Of a DNA stretch of 5,063 nt, positions 1-5,063 are shown in pieces (within the stretch, counting starts at the first letter, position 1; each line of letters starts with the position of its first letter). The stretch comes from Nitrospirota bacterium (GTDB lineage Bacteria; Nitrospirota; Thermodesulfovibrionia; Thermodesulfovibrionales; JdFR-85): NCBI GenBank assembly GCA_015485235.1, contig WFTX01000039.1, positions 1-5,063 on the forward strand, read 5' to 3'. Made by a program: the position numbers and the translations under genes. The notes beneath the pieces are model-generated. The model was given only the letters and a program-made list of their open reading frames with translations, was not told the DNA's origin and ran no database searches.

Positions 1-98
1 CGCTGGACCATCTTTGCCGAAGCCTCGGTTATGGAGGAGTCTGCTCCGATCGTTATGATCTCTCTGCCCTTCTCCAGTAACAGATCCTTGACTTTCAT
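1..98 (-). CDS. CBS-domain protein, N-terminal fragment (cut by window edge)
   Basis: This is a partial gene: 32 full codons are visible and it continues past position 1. The reading starts MKVKDLLLEKGREIITIGAD and continues with S-S-I-T-E-A-S-A-K-M-V-Q. That matches the opening of a CBS domain: a V-K-D-L-L entry strand, then I-x-T-I-x-x-D-S-S-I-x-E-A, then a helix ending K-M-V. CBS domains usually occur in pairs and often bind AMP, ATP or S-adenosylmethionine; whether this one does cannot be seen here. The ATG at 98-96 is chosen because a TAAGGAG ribosome binding site lies five bases upstream. The gene starts 16 bp after the qmoC stop with no terminator between, so it is probably co-transcribed with qmoABC. 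A regulatory or adenylate-sensing role next to the APS reductase pathway is inference. Family call is fairly safe, function unknown. Confidence 0.72.
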   Translation of the reverse strand, partial: MKVKDLLLEKGREIITIGADSSITEASAKMVQ

Positions 99-103
99 AA
101 GCT

Positions 104-110
104 CTCCTTA
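104..110 (-). promoter_or_regulatory. Ribosome binding site of the CBS-domain gene
   Basis: TAAGGAG on the minus strand, five bases before the ATG at 98-96. It fixes the start of the truncated gene and lies wholly in the 16-bp gap after qmoC. Confidence 0.7.
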
Positions 111-114
111 ATCC

Positions 115-1230
115 CTACTCCACATCCCAGTCTCTCATCTTTGCAAAGGTGATCGCCAGGGTCCTGTAACCCATATGGGCCAGTTTGGAATAGGGGAAAT
201 AGACGATAGTATAGAAGACAAAGGTAAGGTGCAGAAGATACATGGGATAGGCAAGAGACGCTATGCCGGCCAGCCTGATAAGCTCTGTAAGTATGCCCGT
301 TACGGCAAGCAGGAGAATAAGGATTGCAAAGGTCCAGTCAAAGGAGGAGGTCTTTGAGTCTATCCCCTTGTCCTTCATCCTGTTGGATATTATCAACAGT
401 ATCCCCACCAGCAGGAAAAGGGCACTCAGGTTCCCGAACCACTTCATGGGGTCTCCGAGGGAAATCGGGGAGTGGATCTTGAAGGCGTAATAATAGACGG
501 TAATCCATGTAGTGGTTATCGCAAGGCCCACAAAACCGTAGAAAACGAGCATGTGGCCGTTCTTCCTGTCGCGATTGGCCTCGCACTTCTCGAACTTCCT
601 GTGGAAGAGAAACTCCTTGATTGTCTCGACAAAGGCCGGCCCGAAGGTCTTCAGATAGGGCTTGTCCGTCGCCTTTGTCATGTTCTGCCAGAACCGGTTC
701 AGGCTGAAGGCGTAAAGAAGGGTAGCAATACCCACAGCGGACATGAATATTATCTCAATCATCGGGATCGGGAAGAATTTTGAATACACGATCTTACCCT
801 CGGGTATATGAAGATGCCCCGTCAGCCCGAGAACCACCAGGAAGAAGACGAAGGGGACTATCAGGGCAAAGATCGTAAACCTCGGATCCCCTACAAAGGA
901 ACCCATGAACCTCGGGATTGCGTTTTCCTTGATCACCTTCTGCCGCATGGCACTCAGAACATCGCCAGGTCTTGCACCTCTGGGGCAGTACTTGGAGCAG
1001 TCATTACAGTTGTGGCATGTCCAGATATCGGGGCTTGACAGAAGCTGGTCCTTCAGCCCCCACTGGGCCATCACCATCTGCTGTCTTGGAAACGGCTTGT
1101 CATCGGGCGAGATGGGACAGACTACCGAACAGGTGGCACACTGGTAGCACTTCTTGAGTGTCTCACCCCCGCCCTTTCTCAGGTCCCGAATAAACTGTAT
1201 ATCCGGTGATAGTACCCTCTCTTCTGGCAT
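115..1230 (-). CDS. qmoC: QmoC: membrane subunit of the Qmo complex (HdrC-HdrE-type fusion, haem b and Fe-S)
   Basis: The 371-residue protein is the membrane anchor and quinone-reactive subunit of Qmo. It is expected to oxidise menaquinol and send electrons to QmoAB and on to AprAB. Residues 28-38 (C28, C31, C34, C38) and 72-82 (C72, C75, C78, C82) are two C-x2-C-x2-C-x3-CP [4Fe-4S] motifs in an HdrC-like cytoplasmic domain. From about residue 118 come six likely transmembrane helices (about 119-138, 155-176, 226-250, 265-283, 299-318, 326-347), resembling HdrE/NarI cytochrome b. Candidate haem ligands are H210, H226, H334 and H352; Qmo is known to carry two b haems. The ATG is supported by GGAGG five bases upstream. 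There is no signal peptide, as expected when the Fe-S domain stays in the cytoplasm. A DsrM- or HdrE-type paralogue is the alternative, but position after qmoAB makes QmoC strongly preferred. Confidence 0.95.
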   Translation of the reverse strand: MPEERVLSPDIQFIRDLRKGGGETLKKCYQCATCSVVCPISPDDKPFPRQQMVMAQWGLKDQLLSSPDIWTCHNCNDCSKYCPRGARPGDVLSAMRQKVIKENAIPRFMGSFVGDPRFTIFALIVPFVFFLVVLGLTGHLHIPEGKIVYSKFFPIPMIEIIFMSAVGIATLLYAFSLNRFWQNMTKATDKPYLKTFGPAFVETIKEFLFHRKFEKCEANRDRKNGHMLVFYGFVGLAITTTWITVYYYAFKIHSPISLGDPMKWFGNLSALFLLVGILLIISNRMKDKGIDSKTSSFDWTFAILILLLAVTGILTELIRLAGIASLAYPMYLLHLTFVFYTIVYFPYSKLAHMGYRTLAITFAKMRDWDVE

Positions 1231-1235
1231 ATATA

Positions 1236-1240
1236 CCTCC
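1236..1240 (-). promoter_or_regulatory. Ribosome binding site of qmoC
   Basis: GGAGG (within TCAGGAGG) on the minus strand, with the five-base spacer TATAT before the ATG at 1230-1228. It supports the chosen qmoC start and shows that qmoC has independent translation initiation after the 58-bp gap. Confidence 0.75.
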
Positions 1241-1255
1241 TGAATTTTATTGTTA

Positions 1256-1290
1256 ACTAAACACTAAGCACTCAAGACTAAATACTGTTC
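1256..1290. repeat. Imperfect 7-bp tandem repeat in the qmoB-qmoC gap
   Basis: On the plus strand four consecutive heptamers read ACTAAAC (1256), ACTAAGC (1263), ACTCAAG (1270) and ACTAAAT (1277). A fifth unit, ACTGTTC (1284-1290), shares only the initial ACT and runs into the qmoB stop codon. On the transcribed strand the unit is GTTTAGT. The array fills about half of the 58-bp space between qmoB and qmoC. No stem-loop or T-run accompanies it, so it does not look like a terminator. Its role, if any, is unknown. Confidence 0.6.
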
Positions 1291-3616
1291 AGAATCCCTT
1301 GTAAGGGTTTGCACCGATCCCTTCCACTTCATCGGCAAACTCCTGGAGTATCTGGGGAAGCCGGTCATACTCGTTGATAGGCAACTGGACCATCTTCACC
1401 CTTTCCGCCTCCAGCATCAGCCTGCTCAAGGTCTCCTGGACCTTGCCAAGCCTCTCATTCGCCATCTGGGAGCCCTTGACAAAGTGGCACTGATAGTCAT
1501 CACCGAACTTGCAACCGATGAGTATCACGCCATCGGCACCCTTTGAAAGGACATCGGAGATCCAGACGAGGTTCATACCGCCAAGGCACCTCAGCCTTAT
1601 GAGCCTGAAGTTCGGCGGGAGCTGAAGCCTGTTGATCCCGGCCATGTCAAAGGCAGGATAGGCATCATTCTCACATATGAACCCGACTATATATGGAAAC
1701 AGTTCGCTCTCGTCAGGCACCTGCATCTCACCAAGCATGGAGGATATCATGTCGATACTGTAATCGTTGAAGTTGATGATCCTCTGAGGACAGGCTCCCA
1801 TACAGGTTCCACACCGGCGGCACCGGTAGGGGTGCTCCAGCGGGGTCGCCTTCTCATCCTCGTCAAGGACGCCGAAGGGACACTCAACAGTACAACGCCG
1901 GCACTGGGTGCAGGACTCAAGCCTGAAGACCGGGAAGGTCTGATCCCATGACCTCGGATGCACGGCATAGCCCTCTGATGTCCTCTCAATGCACTGTATA
2001 GCCTTGAGGGCGGCTCCTGCACCATCCATCGCAGCCTGGGCCGCATCCATGGGATGCCTTGCAGCCCCGGCCGCATAGATACCGGTTCTGCGGGTCTCAT
2101 AGGGGAAACAGATGAAATGGGAATCAGGGAAACCATACCTCAGGTTCGGCATCTCCGGGCCCTGACGGTACTTGAGATTCAGCGCAATCGGCTGGGGAAC
2201 AAGTTCCTCCACAAGACCGTCCTCTGTCTGTTTGGAGACTATATCCCCGATATACTCCTGATCCTGGGTAAGGAGCCTGGGCTCCCTGCCTTCAGGGACC
2301 AGATTGGTAACCATACCGGTTGCAAGGACCACAAGGTCGGCATTTATTATGTCCGTTGAGTTAAGCAGTTTGTTCTCAAACTTTACCTGGACTGTGCCGT
2401 CACCGTTTTCCTCAAGTCCGACAATATCACCCTTGACAAGAAAGACGCCCTCATCGTCCTGCATGGTCTTGTAGAATTCCTCGTAGAGTCCAGGAGTCCG
2501 CATATCCCTGTAGATTATGAAGGCCCCGGCATCGGGATTCGTCTCTCTCACATACTTTGCCTGCTTCAGTGAAGTAAGGCAGCAGACGGAGGAACAGTAG
2601 GGCAGATGATTCTCATTCCTCTGCCCGGCGCACTGAATGAAGACAACCCTCTCGGGCTTCTTTCCATCGGAGGGGCGTTTCAGGCCGCCGTTTGATGCCA
2701 TATCCTCAAGCTCTACATTGGTCACCACATTCTTGAATTTGCCGTATCCGAACTCATCTTCCAGGTTGGAAGCCTCATAGGGCTTCCAGCCGATGGTAAA
2801 GACCACGGCTCCGGCCTTGAAGGTCTCCGGGGATGAGCACTCAGGCAGAGGATACCTCGCCGGTCCGCCCTTCTTGACCTCTTCGTTAATATCAATCTCC
2901 TCTATACTCACGTTGTCATTGGAGCATACGGTCACATCAAACATCCCGGGCTCACCCTCAATGCTCACCACCTGGGTACTGGTGTAGACCTCTATATTCG
3001 GGTGCTCCTCAACAGCCTTTATCTTCTCTTCAATCTGAGGTGCTTCAGGTTCCCTGAAGGGTGGTTTTGACGGCAGAAGGAGCTTCATGTTCTTCACCCG
3101 GCCGCCCAGCGTCTCGGACTTCTCCACTATAACAGCCTTGTATCCTGCATTGGCGGCCTCAATGGCCGCACTCAGGCCGGCAACACCGCCTCCAACAACG
3201 AGGATGGTCTTTTCAAGGTCACCCGTCTTGGGTTCCGGGGGCTCAGCCTTCTGGGCCCTCATTATACCCATCCTCAGATAGTCCTCGGCCATCCTCTGGG
3301 TGTTTTCTTCCTGGGGAGGCTGGATCCAGACCACGTGTTCCCTGATGTTGACCCTCTCGGTAACATATTTCTGCGGGTCAAAGCTGAAGACATCGGTATT
3401 GACACGCATTGAACAGGCCGCTATCACAATCGTATTGACACCCTCGTTCTGTATGTCATCCTTTATGACCTGAACACCCTCCTGGCTGCAAAGGAAATCA
3501 TGCACCCTGCATACAGCAGGGTTGTATTCATTTGCAACGGTCTGCATCTGCTCAACGTTCAGGGCATCCCCGATACCGCAGTCCTTACATATATAGATTC
3601 CTAACTTCTTCTCCAT
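1289..3616 (-). CDS. qmoB: QmoB: HdrA-like flavoprotein with C-terminal ferredoxin and MvhD-like domain
   Basis: The 775-residue cytoplasmic subunit of Qmo probably relays electrons between QmoA/QmoC and APS reductase. Domains in order: an HdrA-type N-terminal domain (about 1-125) with C10, C13, C43 and C68 and the N-I-R-E-H motif at 90-94; an FAD-binding Rossmann segment (138-174) with VVGGGVAG, acidic E165 and GGRV; an HdrA cysteine cluster C329, C341, C345, C346; an FAD-closing segment near 504-540; a two-[4Fe-4S] ferredoxin (C569, C572, C575, C579 and C599, C602, C605, C609); and an MvhD-like domain (about 641-745) with C648, C677, C702 and C710. The ending N-P-Y-K-G-F resembles known QmoB tails. 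Unlike QmoA it lacks the ferredoxin inserted in the flavin domain. The ATG directly follows the qmoA stop and has AGGAGGT upstream. HdrA itself is excluded by the MvhD fusion and the operon context. Confidence 0.96.
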   Translation of the reverse strand: MEKKLGIYICKDCGIGDALNVEQMQTVANEYNPAVCRVHDFLCSQEGVQVIKDDIQNEGVNTIVIAACSMRVNTDVFSFDPQKYVTERVNIREHVVWIQPPQEENTQRMAEDYLRMGIMRAQKAEPPEPKTGDLEKTILVVGGGVAGLSAAIEAANAGYKAVIVEKSETLGGRVKNMKLLLPSKPPFREPEAPQIEEKIKAVEEHPNIEVYTSTQVVSIEGEPGMFDVTVCSNDNVSIEEIDINEEVKKGGPARYPLPECSSPETFKAGAVVFTIGWKPYEASNLEDEFGYGKFKNVVTNVELEDMASNGGLKRPSDGKKPERVVFIQCAGQRNENHLPYCSSVCCLTSLKQAKYVRETNPDAGAFIIYRDMRTPGLYEEFYKTMQDDEGVFLVKGDIVGLEENGDGTVQVKFENKLLNSTDIINADLVVLATGMVTNLVPEGREPRLLTQDQEYIGDIVSKQTEDGLVEELVPQPIALNLKYRQGPEMPNLRYGFPDSHFICFPYETRRTGIYAAGAARHPMDAAQAAMDGAGAALKAIQCIERTSEGYAVHPRSWDQTFPVFRLESCTQCRRCTVECPFGVLDEDEKATPLEHPYRCRRCGTCMGACPQRIINFNDYSIDMISSMLGEMQVPDESELFPYIVGFICENDAYPAFDMAGINRLQLPPNFRLIRLRCLGGMNLVWISDVLSKGADGVILIGCKFGDDYQCHFVKGSQMANERLGKVQETLSRLMLEAERVKMVQLPINEYDRLPQILQEFADEVEGIGANPYKGF

Positions 3617-4882
3617 TTATTTACCTCCTACAAGGATTTGTAAACACTTGATCGCCTTTGAAGTTGCATCCTGATTGGAAGTATTGACATCGAGAGGTCT
3701 GGTGGCTACGCCCGTTGCAAATACTCCGGAGGGGAGGGCGTCGGAGAGAATGAACCCATTGTCCTCCGTCTTCACACCACCGGGAAGGCTTACCGTCTTC
3801 GCCTGGGGCTCCATCCCCGCAGCCAGGACAACCATATCGAATTTCTCCTGGATCTTCTTTATATTGGCCACATCTTCTACAGTGACAACCACATCCCCGG
3901 ACCCTGAATCCTCTTCTATCTTTGCGACCTTTCCCTTAACGAAGGTTATGTTCTCGTCCGATTCGATCTTCCTGTAAAAATCCTCGTATTTACCGGGAGC
4001 CCTCAGGTCTATATAAAAGATGGTCACCTTTGAATCAGGGTGTTTCTCCCTGATGTAGGATGCCTGTTTCATGGATGCCATGCAGCAGATGGCTGAACAG
4101 TAATTGAGGTGGTTTTCATCCCTTGAACCGGCACACTGGACAAAGGCGATATTCTGGACCTCCTTACCGTCGGAGGGCCGGAGTATCTTTCCCTGTGTAG
4201 GTCCGTTCGGAGCGGAAAGCCTCTCCATCATCATGTTGGTTATCACATTCTTTACATTCCCGAAGGAGAGGTTCTCCATCTTTGTCGCATCATAGGGGTT
4301 CCAGCCGGTGGCGTAGACAACGGCCCCGGCCTCAACCTCAAAGGTCCTGTCCTTCATCTCAAGGTCTATTGCACCGTACTTGCATGCCTCCACACACTTG
4401 CCGCACTCCTTACCCTTGCAGACTGAAGCATCTATCACATATCTCATGGGGAAGGAAAGATCATGGGGAAGGTATATTGCCTTTGTAGTATCCATACCGA
4501 AGTTGAATTCATTCGGTCTCTCTACAGGGCAGGCATCTACACAGGCACCGCAGGCAGTGCACTTCTCGTTAACATAGCGGGCCTTCTGCTTCACTCTTGC
4601 CTTGAAGGCACCGGCAGAGCCGGATATATCCTCAACCTCGGCAAGAGTATAGAAGCTGATTGCAGGGTTTTCCTTTATCCGCCGGAAGTTAAGTTCCAGA
4701 CCGCAGTAAGGCGGGCAGAGTTTCGGGAAATACCTGTAGAGCTGGGCCACCCTGCCCCCAAGGTAGGGGTTCCTCTCCACGATGACCGCCTTCGTCCCCG
4801 CTTCTGCAGTCTCGAGGGCAGCGGTAATCCCGCTTATCCCTCCTCCTACTACAAGAACCGTTTTGTCAGGGGCTATAGCCAT
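3617..4882 (-). CDS. qmoA: QmoA: HdrA-like FAD and Fe-S subunit of the Qmo complex
   Basis: The 421-residue cytoplasmic flavoprotein of Qmo is homologous to the central part of heterodisulfide reductase HdrA. The N-terminal FAD-binding fold (9-44) shows VVGGGISG, acidic E36 and GGRV. Next come C56 and C60 (CPPYC), then an inserted ferredoxin: C108, C111, C114, C118 form a classical [4Fe-4S] motif, while C155, C160, C163, C167 form a second with C-x4-C spacing and no proline after the last Cys. The HdrA-type cluster motif C250, C262, C266, C267 follows, then a second flavin segment (A-A-G-M near 354-357) and the closing F-A-T-G-V-A-T-R-P-L near 388-397. It lacks the N-terminal and C-terminal cluster domains that QmoB has. 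The ATG is supported by AAGGAGG six bases upstream. It is the first gene after a terminator, so it probably heads the qmo transcript. HdrA is the only serious alternative and is disfavoured by length and neighbours. Confidence 0.96.
   Translation of the reverse strand: MAIAPDKTVLVVGGGISGITAALETAEAGTKAVIVERNPYLGGRVAQLYRYFPKLCPPYCGLELNFRRIKENPAISFYTLAEVEDISGSAGAFKARVKQKARYVNEKCTACGACVDACPVERPNEFNFGMDTTKAIYLPHDLSFPMRYVIDASVCKGKECGKCVEACKYGAIDLEMKDRTFEVEAGAVVYATGWNPYDATKMENLSFGNVKNVITNMMMERLSAPNGPTQGKILRPSDGKEVQNIAFVQCAGSRDENHLNYCSAICCMASMKQASYIREKHPDSKVTIFYIDLRAPGKYEDFYRKIESDENITFVKGKVAKIEEDSGSGDVVVTVEDVANIKKIQEKFDMVVLAAGMEPQAKTVSLPGGVKTEDNGFILSDALPSGVFATGVATRPLDVNTSNQDATSKAIKCLQILVGGK
3623..3629 (-). 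promoter_or_regulatory. qmoB ribosome binding site embedded in the qmoA coding end
   Basis: AGGAGGT on the minus strand overlaps the codons for the last residues of QmoA (V-G-G-K). Six bases follow before the qmoB ATG, three of which are the qmoA TAA stop. Ribosomes ending qmoA therefore finish directly beside the qmoB start, which suggests translational coupling and near-equal subunit output. Confidence 0.75.
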
Positions 4883-4986
4883 TTATATCCTCCTTCATCA
4901 AAGTTGTTCCTACCTTAAAAAGCCTGCCACTCTGAATCTGTCTCAATCAGGAAATTGAACCAGCCCCAGAATGACAGGAACAATGC
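4883..4986 (-). promoter_or_regulatory. qmoA leader, inferred to hold the qmo promoter
   Basis: This stretch of about 100 bp lies between the upstream terminator and the qmoA start, so a qmo promoter is expected here if termination is efficient. I see no convincing sigma-70 pair. The best attempt is TTGAGA at 4946-4941 on the minus strand, but the bases at the right distance (GCTTTT or TTTTTA) fit a -10 box poorly. A weak dyad, TCAAT-N6-ATTGA, lies at 4943-4958. The promoter is inferred from the layout, not recognised as a motif. Confidence 0.35.
4889..4895 (-). promoter_or_regulatory. Ribosome binding site of qmoA
   Basis: AAGGAGG on the minus strand with a six-base A/T spacer before the ATG at 4882-4880. 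It is a near-ideal Shine-Dalgarno sequence and fixes the qmoA start. Confidence 0.8.
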
Positions 4987-5030
4987 AAAAAAATTTATCT
5001 GGGAGGAAGGGCATCAGCCCTTCCTCCCAG
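4987..5030 (-). terminator. Intrinsic terminator between the probable aprA and qmoA
   Basis: Arms 4999-5012 and 5017-5030 are perfectly complementary over 14 bp, GC-rich (CTGGGAGGAAGGGC on either strand), and closed by a four-base loop at 5013-5016. Reading on the minus strand, the stem is followed by ATAAA and then seven T residues (4993-4987). The T-run lies on one side only, so it acts on minus-strand transcripts. The stem begins 12 bases after the stop of the upstream gene (5043-5045). Confidence 0.88.
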
Positions 5031-5042
5031 AACGGTCAAGAT

Positions 5043-5063
5043 TTAGTCGACAATCTGCTTGTA
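5043..5063 (-). CDS. aprA: C-terminal end of probable adenylylsulfate reductase alpha subunit (cut by window edge)
   Basis: Only six codons and a TAA stop are in the window, reading Y-K-Q-I-V-D. The tail resembles the end of Desulfovibrio AprA as I recall it (P-Y-Y-Q-I-I-P-D-A), and the usual order in sulfate reducers is aprB-aprA-qmoA-qmoB-qmoC. AprA is the FAD subunit that interconverts APS with sulfite and AMP and is the expected redox partner of Qmo. Seven codons cannot prove identity: the reading frame is chosen because it ends directly before a strong terminator, and the gene name rests mainly on context. Confidence 0.55.
   Translation of the reverse strand, partial: YKQIVD

Noticed and set aside
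99..114. Possible terminator after qmoC
   Set aside because: The 16-bp gap holds no stem-loop or T-run and contains the next gene's ribosome binding site, so the operon appears to continue.
168..179. Short palindrome around CCATATGG near the 3' end of qmoC
   Set aside because: It lies within conserved coding sequence, is short, and has no neighbouring copies; it is expected by chance.
472..1038. Several plus-strand frames of 76-103 codons antisense to qmoC
   Set aside because: They overlap the QmoC helices and Fe-S motifs, overlap one another in different frames, and show no domain pattern.
1249..1262. TTGTTAA half-site in the qmoB-qmoC gap resembling a Rex operator
   Set aside because: Rex sites need an inverted TTAACAA half at a fixed distance. 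Here the bases after TTGTTAA are CTAAAC, which begin the heptad repeat, so only one half is present, plus the small GTTAAC palindrome.
1747..2136. Minus-strand 129-codon frame inside qmoB
   Set aside because: It lies in another frame of the same strand within the QmoB FAD-closing and ferredoxin region. Its composition is rich in R, P and S, typical of a frame-shifted shadow, and no domain is recognisable.
4866..4898. Ten-codon upstream frame (ATG at 4898-4896) overlapping the qmoA start
   Set aside because: Its start lies directly in front of the qmoA ribosome binding site and has no good Shine-Dalgarno of its own (only a distant AGGA). A chance ATG is more likely than a regulatory leader peptide.
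4463..4918. Plus-strand open frame of 151 codons antisense to the start of qmoA
   Set aside because: It is fully antisense to a strongly conserved flavoprotein reading, has no recognisable motif, and arises from the codon bias of qmoA.

Overview
The window carries a qmoABC operon, all on the minus strand, so transcription runs from high to low coordinates. It encodes the quinone-interacting membrane-bound oxidoreductase (Qmo) complex of dissimilatory sulfate metabolism. The host is most likely an anaerobic sulfate-reducing bacterium of moderate GC, for example Desulfobacterota or Nitrospirota. The window alone does not settle the phylum, nor whether the pathway runs towards reduction or oxidation.

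Layout in transcription order: (1) positions 5063-5043 hold the last six codons and stop of an upstream gene, probably aprA (adenylylsulfate reductase alpha subunit). (2) A perfect 14-bp hairpin with a T-run at 5030-4987 is an intrinsic terminator just after that stop. (3) About 100 bp of leader precede qmoA and should contain a separate promoter if the terminator is efficient. (4) qmoA (4882-3617) is followed by qmoB (3616-1289) with no intervening base; the qmoB ribosome binding site lies inside the last codons of qmoA. (5) A 58-bp gap holds an imperfect 7-bp tandem repeat. (6) qmoC (1230-115) follows. (7) Sixteen bases further on, a CBS-domain gene starts and runs off the left edge.

Function: QmoC is an HdrC-HdrE-type fusion, with two cytoplasmic [4Fe-4S] motifs followed by a six-helix, haem b-type membrane domain. 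It should exchange electrons with menaquinol. QmoA and QmoB are HdrA-like flavoproteins; QmoB also has a C-terminal MvhD-like domain. Together they should pass electrons between the membrane and AprAB, which interconverts APS and sulfite plus AMP. The two HdrA-like subunits hold complementary parts of a complete HdrA.

The core genes are a known system. The points worth a second look are the terminator that separates qmo from its upstream neighbour, the CBS-domain gene at the 3' end (a possible adenylate sensor beside an AMP-producing pathway), the heptad repeat between qmoB and qmoC, and the cysteine pattern of the MvhD-like domain. No RNA genes, CRISPR arrays or mobile elements were seen, and there is no gene-free stretch longer than about 160 bases.
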